Below the pieces are notes generated by a model that saw only the letters and a program-made list of their open reading frames with translations, was not told the origin of the DNA and ran no database searches. A stretch of 64,000 bases of DNA from NCBI GenBank assembly GCA_022447625.1, contig JAKVAX010000003.1:62001-126000 (forward strand), written 5' to 3'. The stretch comes from Flavobacteriales bacterium (GTDB lineage: Bacteria; Bacteroidota; Bacteroidia; Flavobacteriales_D; Sanyastnellaceae). Position numbers and translations under genes: made by a program. Of this stretch, positions 28,611-35,820 are shown one piece after another. Position 1 is the stretch's first letter. The number at the start of each line of letters is the position of its first letter.

Positions 28611-29697
28611 AAGAATTGATGGTTTCTACAACTCGATCAATATGCTCATTTGTCATTTCCGGATACATCGGAAGCGAAACAATGCGTTTACATGCTGCTG
28701 TCGCTACAGGAAAATCGGCTTCAGTATGGCCTAGTTGCGCGTAACACGGCATAAAAGGCATGGGCGTAGGGTAGTGGATTGCATTACCGATGTCGTGATC
28801 TGCGAGATGTTGTCTCAAACCATCGCGGTCATCATGCTGCACTACATAGAGGTGGAAGACATGACGAGCGCCCTCAGGAACGATGGGCGTTTGAACGCTA
28901 CTTCCTTTCAATAACTCAGTGTAGCGAGCGGCATGAGCAATGCGCTCTTCGGTCCAAGTCTCAATGTATGGGAGCTTCACGTTTAGAATGGCCGCTTGCA
29001 TTCCGTCCATTCGGGAATTTCGGCCTTCCATGATGTGTTCGTGTTTCTTTGGTTGACCGTGGTTAGCGATCATGCGCGCTTTATTCGCGATCTCTTCGCT
29101 GTCTGTCACCATTCCACCGGCGTCTCCGTAGGCACCCAAGTTTTTTCCTGGGTAGAAGCTAAAGCTACCTGCGGTTCCAAATGTGGCAATGCGTTGACCT
29201 CCCCATTCAGCACCATGCGCCTGCGCACAGTCTTCGATGACGAAGAGGTTGTGCTTTTCCGCGATTTCCATGATGCGAGGCATGTTCGCCGGACATCCAT
29301 AAAGATGAACAGGCATGATACCTCTTGTTTGAGGAGTGATTTTTTCTTCGATCAAATCGACATTGATCGTGTAAGTTTCGTCTATGTCAACGAATACCGG
29401 TGTTGCGCCTCTTGTGCCGATGACCTCAGCAGTCGAAATCCATGATAGCGCTGGGATGATTACCTCATCGCCTGGTCCAACACCAAGAACATCCAAGAGG
29501 ATTTCAAGCGAGTCAGTTCCGTTCGCGCAACTTACTGTGTGCCCTATTTGAGCGTACTCAGAGAAGCTGGCTTCAAATGCTTTCGCGTGTTTACCGCTAA
29601 TGAATGCGGTTTCGCTGATGACATTCGCTATCGCGGAATCGAATTCATCTTTATAGCGCAAGTACTGCGCATGGAGGTCAACAAAAGGTACATTCAT
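28600..29697 (-). CDS. DegT/DnrJ/EryC1/StrS sugar aminotransferase (WbpE-like)
   Basis: This PLP enzyme transfers an amino group to a keto sugar nucleotide. The 365-residue product starts VPFVDLHAQYLRYKDEFDSA. It keeps CANGTDSLEI, the PLP-contacting IEDCAQAHGAEW and the Schiff-base Lys in FSFYPGKNLGAYGDAGG. The following genes encode a hexapeptide acetyltransferase and a Gfo/Idh/MocA dehydrogenase. That trio corresponds to WbpE, WbpD and WbpB of the diacetamido-uronate pathway, where the substrate is the 3-keto derivative of UDP-GlcNAc uronate. Confidence 0.92.
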   Translation of the reverse strand: MNVPFVDLHAQYLRYKDEFDSAIANVISETAFISGKHAKAFEASFSEYAQIGHTVSCANGTDSLEILLDVLGVGPGDEVIIPALSWISTAEVIGTRGATPVFVDIDETYTINVDLIEEKITPQTRGIMPVHLYGCPANMPRIMEIAEKHNLFVIEDCAQAHGAEWGGQRIATFGTAGSFSFYPGKNLGAYGDAGGMVTDSEEIANKARMIANHGQPKKHEHIMEGRNSRMDGMQAAILNVKLPYIETWTEERIAHAARYTELLKGSSVQTPIVPEGARHVFHLYVVQHDDRDGLRQHLADHDIGNAIHYPTPMPFMPCYAQLGHTEADFPVATAACKRIVSLPMYPEMTNEHIDRVVETINSYGG

Positions 29698-30155
29698 TAC
29701 CGAAGTTTTTTTGCTGGATTCCCAGCGTAGACGCCAGGCTCCGTAATATCTTTTGTTACTACGCTGCCCGCTCCAATTACGACTTCATCGCAAATATTGA
29801 CAGGGAGGATAGTGGCATTGCTTCCAATCGAGACTTTATTCCCGATGAAGGTTTGTTTCCATTTCGTTTGATCGCCTCCGGCCGGACCTCCATCACTGAA
29901 CAAGTCATTGATGAACATCACTCCGTGTCCGATAAAGCAATCATCACCGATCGAGACCAATTCGCAAATGAAGGTATGCGACTGCACTTTGCTTCGATCC
30001 CCTACAACGACTCCTTTTTGAATTTCAACAAAGGGTCCAACAAAGCTGTTGCTGCCAATGCTGCATTCATAGAGGTTGCAAGGCTCAACAACGATGACAT
30101 TCTCACCGAAATTGACGTCGCGAATTTGTGCTTGGTATTTTTTCGGTTCAGCCAT
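29697..30155 (-). CDS. Sugar-nucleotide N-acetyltransferase, hexapeptide type (WbpD-like)
   Basis: This left-handed beta-helix acetyltransferase, about 152 residues from the ATG at 30155 (MAEPKKYQAQ), should acetylate the 3-amino group formed by the adjacent aminotransferase. Visible repeats include VNFGENVIVVEPCNLYECSI, SIGDDCFIGHGVMFIND and VSIGSNATILPVNIC. The C-terminal GVYAGNPAKKLR closes the helix and is shared with WbpD/WlbB proteins. An earlier in-frame start 36 bases upstream would overlap the dehydrogenase gene by 44 bases and is less likely. Confidence 0.87.
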   Translation of the reverse strand: MAEPKKYQAQIRDVNFGENVIVVEPCNLYECSIGSNSFVGPFVEIQKGVVVGDRSKVQSHTFICELVSIGDDCFIGHGVMFINDLFSDGGPAGGDQTKWKQTFIGNKVSIGSNATILPVNICDEVVIGAGSVVTKDITEPGVYAGNPAKKLR

Positions 30156-31164
30156 TGGCCATTGCGTTGTAAATGTGTTCGATAGCGTCAATCGATTTCA
30201 TTCCTTCGAAACCATCGACTGTTTCATTTCCTTCACGGTTTAGGTAGGCGATCAATGCCTTCACCACCTTGTCGTGGTTTGAGCTTGTTCCTTGGTACTT
30301 TCCGTAGGCATTCGGCTTATCTGAGAATTCGATGCCTTCTGGAAGAGGGTATCCTTCTACATCCCAGAATTCAATCTTGTTGAGGTACTTGCCACCGATC
30401 TTGATGGTGCCTCGTTCTCCTACGATGGTCACTGACCCTTCGTAGTTTTTGTTGTAGACACAGGTTGTCCAAACCAATGAACCAATGGCTCCGTTAGCGA
30501 AGTTCAAGATAGCAACACCGCTATCTTCTGTTTCAATGTTGTGATTCTGTGTTTCAGCGTGACACTGAGCTTTCACTACATCACCACACCACCAGATCAA
30601 CAGATCGATGAAGTGACTTGCTTGAGTGAATAGCGCCCCGCCTTCTTCTTCTTTCTTACCTCGCCACGGAGAATCATCGTAGTACCCTTGGTAACGATTC
30701 CATAGGATGTCACACTTAATCATGAAGATTTTACCAAGCATGCCTTTGTCGATCGCGTCTTTGGCTAAACGAACAGGAACGTTGTGACGGTTTTGCTTCA
30801 CTACCCAAAGCTGCTGACCGGTTTCCTCAGATACGGCATTCATGCGCTTACAGTCTTCCGTTGTGAGGGCCATCGGCTTCTCAACTAGTACGTCAAAACC
30901 AGCACGGAGTGCTTCAATCGACATGTCAGCATGCAATGCATGAGGTGTGGCAATGTTAATCACATCTGCATCGATGTTTGCCAGCATTTCCGTGAAGTCT
31001 GTGTAGAAAGGAAGGTTGTCATAAAGATCAGATTGCTCGCGAGCAGCTTCTTCCTTGATATCACAGATCGCTACGATCTCCGCATTGGGTTCAGCGTCGA
31101 TCACCGCGATGTGGCGGCGACCAATGCTTCCGCATCCTACAATGGCAAAACGGGTCTTTTTCAT
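30148..31164 (-). CDS. Gfo/Idh/MocA-family NAD-dependent sugar dehydrogenase (WbpB-like)
   Basis: Starting at the ATG at 31164 (MKKTRFAIVGCGSIGRRH), this 338-residue oxidoreductase has an N-terminal Rossmann fold (GCGSIGRRH) and the family motif VEKPMALTTEDC. A catalytic region follows with HFIDLLIWWCGD. In the WbpB/WlbA pathway the homologue oxidises C3 of UDP-GlcNAc uronate to give the substrate for the aminotransferase. Its start lies next to the stop of the amidotransferase gene at 31166, linking the trio with the amidotransferase system. Confidence 0.9.
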   Translation of the reverse strand: MKKTRFAIVGCGSIGRRHIAVIDAEPNAEIVAICDIKEEAAREQSDLYDNLPFYTDFTEMLANIDADVINIATPHALHADMSIEALRAGFDVLVEKPMALTTEDCKRMNAVSEETGQQLWVVKQNRHNVPVRLAKDAIDKGMLGKIFMIKCDILWNRYQGYYDDSPWRGKKEEEGGALFTQASHFIDLLIWWCGDVVKAQCHAETQNHNIETEDSGVAILNFANGAIGSLVWTTCVYNKNYEGSVTIVGERGTIKIGGKYLNKIEFWDVEGYPLPEGIEFSDKPNAYGKYQGTSSNHDKVVKALIAYLNREGNETVDGFEGMKSIDAIEHIYNAMANG

Positions 31165-31165
31165 G

Positions 31166-32353
31166 TCAGTACGACTTATTTTCTCGACGGATCCCAAGTA
31201 CTTTCTTGACCAGACGTGTTGCTGGAGAGATTGACTTCATGATCTGTTCGTGGTATTTATAGTGCTTTGTGATGTAGCTAGGATAGTCTGTGTGTGCCTT
31301 CATCGGCGCGTTCATGACTGCTTCGAATTCAGCTTCGCTAAATCCGAATTTCTTCAGAACGAATTCTTTGTCTTCCTCAAGCATATCAGCGTCATAGATG
31401 GGCTGCTTGAGCTCTTCAAGCGCTTCGTCTCGAGTCATTTGTCCGGAAGCGATGAGTGTAGATAGGTGTGCTTTGCGCTTATCTACTCCAAACTTTTCCG
31501 GAAGGATATATCCTTGGTAGAAGCGAGTGATGATACTCTCGAAGTGCTTGCCTCCGTAGTCACGCCAACCGAGTTCGCGAGAAATGAGTTCTTTTGCTTC
31601 TTCCTTGTTGTAGTCAATGTAATTCAGCGGCATCACCGTCTGAATCTTCTTCACGAATTCATAGTAGGTCTTCTTACCGAAGCTTACATGAGGGAAGGTC
31701 TTCAGTTTCTTCGATCCGAACTGCCTTTGAATCGAACGGATATTCAGCCAGTCATACTTGAACCATCGCCATGCTGAAGGCAGGATGCCTTCAGTAGTGA
31801 TGTTGAATCCGTTCAGCATGTAAGTAATGCCATGCTTTTGAGCCAATCCATAGATCACCGCGAAGATCGCGTGATCTGAAGTCAGCTCCAGATCAATGAC
31901 AGAAGCTTTCAAAAATGATAACTGCAGGTCTCTGAACTCCTCCCAGTCGATGACATGGGTGTGAAGATCAAAGCCACACTTATCGATGATATTGTTGATG
32001 TTCTGATTGGCAATTTCAGAGTTCCATCCATTGTCTAGGTGAACGACTAGCGGACGTAATCCATACTTCTTGCAGAGGTAGACCATGTAGGTGCTATCAA
32101 CACCTCCACTTACTCCTGTAATGCAGTCGTATTTCTTGTTTTTCCCTTCTTCGCGGATCTTGGCGAACACCTCTTCCATCTGACGTTGCCCTTCTTCTCC
32201 TCCGACGAAGAATTTCTCGACACGATCTTGGTATTGGTAGAAGTAATTGCAGACCCCATTTTCATCAAAAGTGATGTCTGGATCAGCAATGTTATCCATT
32301 ACCGTTTTCGTACATACACGTACGTCTTGGGTGGTGTTATTGAGGGTGGTCAT
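31166..32353 (-). CDS. N-acetyl-sugar amidotransferase (WbpG/PseA-like)
   Basis: This 395-residue PP-loop enzyme should convert an acetamido group of a nucleotide sugar to an acetamidino group, using ammonia from the HisH/HisF-like pair just upstream. The PP-loop SGGVDS is at residues 82-87. The N-terminal zinc-ribbon region normally has two C-x2-C pairs. Here only Cys14 and Cys35 remain, with Thr17 and Phe38 at the partner positions, so the metal site is probably lost. WbpG-type proteins with dedicated HisH/HisF partners are known from Pseudomonas aeruginosa O antigens. Confidence 0.85.
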   Translation of the reverse strand: MTTLNNTTQDVRVCTKTVMDNIADPDITFDENGVCNYFYQYQDRVEKFFVGGEEGQRQMEEVFAKIREEGKNKKYDCITGVSGGVDSTYMVYLCKKYGLRPLVVHLDNGWNSEIANQNINNIIDKCGFDLHTHVIDWEEFRDLQLSFLKASVIDLELTSDHAIFAVIYGLAQKHGITYMLNGFNITTEGILPSAWRWFKYDWLNIRSIQRQFGSKKLKTFPHVSFGKKTYYEFVKKIQTVMPLNYIDYNKEEAKELISRELGWRDYGGKHFESIITRFYQGYILPEKFGVDKRKAHLSTLIASGQMTRDEALEELKQPIYDADMLEEDKEFVLKKFGFSEAEFEAVMNAPMKAHTDYPSYITKHYKYHEQIMKSISPATRLVKKVLGIRRENKSY

Positions 32354-32423
32354 TTCACTAGTCTTGATGCATAAAACATCCGGGGGTAAAGCTACTAATA
32401 TTGTATGTAGGAAGTGTCTTAGT

Positions 32424-33182
32424 TCAACGTGAGATTATGTCTTCTGGAGTAGGGTAGGAGATTAGTATTGATTTAGGATTTCTGTCTTTGTAAACGAAGA
32501 TGCTTCCTGCGGCTGCAGCTGAAGCTCCGGTTGCAGAAATGGTTTCATTCATGTCTTCTACGGAGTGTGCTCCGCCACAAGCAATTACCGGAATTCCGAC
32601 CGCACCAGCCACCGATTTAGTCAGCTCGCGATCTAGTCCGCTAAAAGTGCCGTCGCGGTCAGTGTTATGTATTATAAGCTCTCCTGCTCCTGCGGTTTCC
32701 ATGCGTTGAGCAAAGGCGACGATATCTTCTTTGATCACATCACTTGCCGATCGAAAACAAGGACGCATTCCGCCAAACAAGGGTTTCTTCACATCCAAGC
32801 TCACGACTACACTTTGACTTCCATAGGCATCAGCGATTTCTTGAAGAAGCGAAGCGTTCCCAGCGATAGCTGAATTAATAATCACCTTCTCAACCCCTTG
32901 GTCAAATACCTTCTTGGCTTCTTCGAAAGAAGTAATTCCTCCGCCGTAGCCTAGCGGCGAAAAACACTCGCTGGCCATTTCATAGATGAGGTCGGTGTTC
33001 GGTTTTCGTCCTTGCTTTGACGCTGTAATGTCAAAGATAACGATCTCATCGATCATCTTATCGTTGAAGATCTTGATGGCGTTAATCGGGTCTCCGATGT
33101 AGTTCGGTTTTTTGAACTTCACCGTCTTCACAAGTTTGCCGTTATCTACAGTCAGTATGGGTATGATCCGTGCTCTCTGCAT
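32424..33182 (-). CDS. HisF-like synthase/ammonia-channel subunit of the sugar amidotransferase
   Basis: This 252-residue TIM barrel is homologous to imidazole glycerol phosphate synthase HisF. It carries the segment KTVKFKKPNYIGDPINAIKI, typical of the surface-carbohydrate paralogues. Aligning with HisF, the catalytic Asp11 is replaced by Thr11 (IPILTVDN), while Asp130 is retained (VVVSLDV). It is therefore unlikely to make histidine precursor and more likely delivers ammonia to the WbpG-like enzyme. A 70-base gap separates it from that gene, and 1 base from hisH. Confidence 0.88.
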   Translation of the reverse strand: MQRARIIPILTVDNGKLVKTVKFKKPNYIGDPINAIKIFNDKMIDEIVIFDITASKQGRKPNTDLIYEMASECFSPLGYGGGITSFEEAKKVFDQGVEKVIINSAIAGNASLLQEIADAYGSQSVVVSLDVKKPLFGGMRPCFRSASDVIKEDIVAFAQRMETAGAGELIIHNTDRDGTFSGLDRELTKSVAGAVGIPVIACGGAHSVEDMNETISATGASAAAAGSIFVYKDRNPKSILISYPTPEDIISR

Positions 33183-33183
33183 A

Positions 33184-33792
33184 TTACCAGCTTAAAAAAT
33201 TTCCCATCACCTTTAGGCCAACCACATGGCTTTTTTCAGGGTGAAATTGCATACCCGCTACATGTCCTTTTGCAATTCCAGCTGAAAATGAATGTCCGTA
33301 ATCGCAGCTGCAAAGCTCATCTGCTTGGTCATCACATTTCATGTAATAGCTGTGCACGAAGTAATAGCGTGGGTTGGCTTGAATATTTTGAAGCAGTGGA
33401 TGGTCTGATTGAGAAACCTGGATATTGTTCCACCCCATATGAGGTACTTTCAAACCTTGATCTGCTACATCGAAACGAATGGTCTTGGCAGGAATCAATC
33501 CTAACCCTTCACAATCATTCTCTTCGCTGTAATCCGTTAGCAACTGTGCCCCAAGGCAAATACCTAGGATCTTCACTCCAGCCGCTGCGCGTTCCTTGAT
33601 AAGGGTGTCTAAACCGCGCTCGCGAAGATTAGCCATACCAACACCAAAGGCGCCCACCCCTGGAAGGATGAGCTTTTCCGCGCTAGCGAGAACTTCTGGG
33701 TCAGAAGAAATCTTAGCCTTACCGCCAGCTTTCTTGATCATATTCCTTACCGAGGCAAGGTTACCTACGCCGTAGTCAATAATCGCGATCAT
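33184..33792 (-). CDS. HisH-like glutaminase subunit of the sugar amidotransferase
   Basis: This class I glutamine amidotransferase of 202 residues has the catalytic triad in place: Cys79 in GICLGAQLL, and His184 and Glu186 in MQFHPEKS. PGVGAFGVGM forms the oxyanion strand. It releases ammonia for the HisF-like subunit immediately downstream. The context (no other his genes, adjacent WbpG-like enzyme) assigns it to acetamidino-sugar synthesis. It overlaps the preceding gene by 4 bases and contains one TTCCGCGNTAGCG copy. Confidence 0.9.
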   Translation of the reverse strand: MIAIIDYGVGNLASVRNMIKKAGGKAKISSDPEVLASAEKLILPGVGAFGVGMANLRERGLDTLIKERAAAGVKILGICLGAQLLTDYSEENDCEGLGLIPAKTIRFDVADQGLKVPHMGWNNIQVSQSDHPLLQNIQANPRYYFVHSYYMKCDDQADELCSCDYGHSFSAGIAKGHVAGMQFHPEKSHVVGLKVMGNFLSW

Positions 33793-35102
33793 GCTTGCAC
33801 AAAATATGGATATGCATCGAAGCGGTAAGCTTCAAGTCCGTATCGTTCGAAGAACTCGTTTCGAGTGACTGATTCGAGCTCAAGTAGTTTCGTTGAGAGT
33901 TGTTCGCCTGAGTTAAAACAGATGCCATCCAAGGTGGAGCCTTTCATAGGGAAATGCTCCATTCCGTAATTCCCGATCAGGGTCTTGTAACCACAGAATA
34001 GGCGCTCGTAGAGGATGGTGCTGAATGCCGCCGCAGCGATATCCACATGCTCAAAACTCATAGAGGTACGAACGTCAGGCCCTGCTAAAGCAAAATTTCC
34101 ATCGGGAAAAAACTGTTGATAGAACGCTCTGGTTTTCTCCACCAATTCAGGCTTCTTTTCACGAGGGTGGGGGAAGATCATCACCTTCCATCCATCATGT
34201 TCAGAAGTGAATTTGGCAAGGTCTTTCAGCAGTTGTTCTTCAGCTTCTGGAATATTCAATCCGTCATCTGTATGACCTTCGTCTCTGCGTAGCCAACCAC
34301 CATGAGAGTAGTATCCAATGGTCTTTGGCTCAGGCTCGGGTAAGGTCTCGAGGTAGCGATCAATGTAAGTGAAGGCATACTCAGGAACCCACATGTCGAC
34401 TTCGGTGTATTTCACCTCTTTCAAGACCTGGATCTCTTCCTTCTGGTAAGCGCTACTCAGCAATAGACTGTGGCAATACAGTACGCCATGATGGGTGCTT
34501 AATGGTCCCGGACTAGGTAACTTGGTGAAGTCGTCAAGTTCGTCTTCTAGTAGGAGGTAACTCCAGTTGTGGTCGATGAGGTAAGGAGCGAAATCAAAGA
34601 TTCGCTTGATCTTCTGGCTTCGGACCAAATGCAGTAAAGCCGCATTCTCCGCTACAAAAGCGATATGCATCGCCTTATTCGCTCGGTTTGTCGAAGAGAA
34701 GAAACAAGACAACACAATCGGAAGCGCAAACAGAATAAAGGGGATCAATTGCTGTCCCTTGAATGCTGCTGGTAGGTCTTCTTGACTGAAGAACACGCCC
34801 GGAGGTTGTGCTTGCTTTTTGACGTACTCGAATTCTAATTCTTCGAATACAAAGGCAGACTCTAAGATGGCCAATTGTGGCTCGCCTCTCAATGCGTGAA
34901 AGGCATCGGTGCCAGCGCGCATTTTGCGCAGCACACGAATGAGCACCCGAAGGCCAATGGTGGCTTGATTGCTTGCCGCTTGATCCAATCGGTAAGTGAC
35001 ATTCTCATTCATGCACTTCCAGGCATGCCATTCACGGCTGCCTTCTTTGGCCCTTTTCAGAGAACGGAAAGACGCTATGGCTTCTTTGAGCTCTTTACGC
35101 AT
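33789..35102 (-). CDS. Uncharacterised surface-carbohydrate protein, possible GT-B glycosyltransferase
   Basis: I cannot place this 437-residue protein in a named family with confidence. It has a basic N-terminus, one hydrophobic stretch near residues 117-135 (LIPFILFALPIVLSCFF) and a C-terminal half with GYYSHGGWLRRDEG and KVMIFPHPREKKPE. AAAFSTILYERLFCGYKTLI follows these. The H-P-x-E and late S-T-x-L-x-E elements recall CDP-glycerol or polysialyltransferase-like GT-B proteins. It overlaps hisH by 4 bases and the NeuB-like gene by 8, so it belongs to the same translational unit. Confidence 0.6.
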   Translation of the reverse strand: MRKELKEAIASFRSLKRAKEGSREWHAWKCMNENVTYRLDQAASNQATIGLRVLIRVLRKMRAGTDAFHALRGEPQLAILESAFVFEELEFEYVKKQAQPPGVFFSQEDLPAAFKGQQLIPFILFALPIVLSCFFSSTNRANKAMHIAFVAENAALLHLVRSQKIKRIFDFAPYLIDHNWSYLLLEDELDDFTKLPSPGPLSTHHGVLYCHSLLLSSAYQKEEIQVLKEVKYTEVDMWVPEYAFTYIDRYLETLPEPEPKTIGYYSHGGWLRRDEGHTDDGLNIPEAEEQLLKDLAKFTSEHDGWKVMIFPHPREKKPELVEKTRAFYQQFFPDGNFALAGPDVRTSMSFEHVDIAAAAFSTILYERLFCGYKTLIGNYGMEHFPMKGSTLDGICFNSGEQLSTKLLELESVTRNEFFERYGLEAYRFDAYPYFVQA

Positions 35103-35802
35103 CCATTCCCATTACGCGACGAAGTGTCTCAAACTCCGTTGCTGTATTCTTGATCTGCTGAAGGTCATTCATATCCATCGAACAAAGGTGAGCAAGCTCG
35201 CCTGTACGCTGGAATGATTGACGCAGTGTGAAGTGCTTTTCGAGGTATTTCGCTCCGTGTGCAGAGGCGAAGAGGGCTGCGCTATTCCCTAGCGTGTGGT
35301 CAGAAATACCGTGGAAACGACTAATTGCGAAATCAGGCATTTCGAATTCTTCAACCAATGTTGGGTATTTCACGACGCAGTAGAGGTAAGTTGCGTAATC
35401 AACCACTTCAATCTTGTCTACGTCTTCTTTCGGCATATCGGCAGGAATAGAAACGAAAGTTGGCTTCTTTAGCGACATGATATCACGCGTCAACTCAGGG
35501 AATCCAACGTGCATACGTGCAGCCACCTTCATGTATTTCAGATCTAGCTGAACACACCAATCAAGGAATTTCGACGCAAATGGAGTAGCGAATACTGGAA
35601 TTCCGTGGTGATCTCCGAAGTCGCGCAGGTGCTTCAATGTTTCGAAGTCCATAGCATGGCTCTTCGGCTTGTTGAATTGCTCCGGATCGTACAGCTGAAC
35701 TTTAACAGCTTCGGCTCCACCAAGCTTTGATTGAAGAATCATTTGTTCCGCGGTAGCGAGATCTCCGCTGAACTGAGGTGATATTTCTGAAATGATGAAC
35801 AT
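35095..35802 (-). CDS. Short NeuB-family synthase lacking the SAF domain
   Basis: The 235-residue product is a TIM barrel of the N-acetylneuraminate synthase family, which condenses phosphoenolpyruvate with an amino sugar. ISEISPQFSGDLATAEQM, GGAEAVKVQLYDP, VFATPFASKFLD and HGISDHTLGNSAALFASAHG with EKHFTL correspond to the catalytic core. The C-terminal antifreeze-like SAF domain of full-length enzymes (about 340-360 residues) is missing, with no frameshift visible. A full-length homologue lies at 46641-47693. The activity of the short form is uncertain. Confidence 0.8.
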   Translation of the reverse strand: MFIISEISPQFSGDLATAEQMILQSKLGGAEAVKVQLYDPEQFNKPKSHAMDFETLKHLRDFGDHHGIPVFATPFASKFLDWCVQLDLKYMKVAARMHVGFPELTRDIMSLKKPTFVSIPADMPKEDVDKIEVVDYATYLYCVVKYPTLVEEFEMPDFAISRFHGISDHTLGNSAALFASAHGAKYLEKHFTLRQSFQRTGELAHLCSMDMNDLQQIKNTATEFETLRRVMGMDA

Positions 35803-35820
35803 GGTTCTGGAATTTCTAGG

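Noticed and set aside
32424-33792. Histidine biosynthesis operon fragment
   Set aside because: No other his genes are adjacent, the HisF-like protein lacks catalytic Asp11, and the next gene is a sugar amidotransferase.
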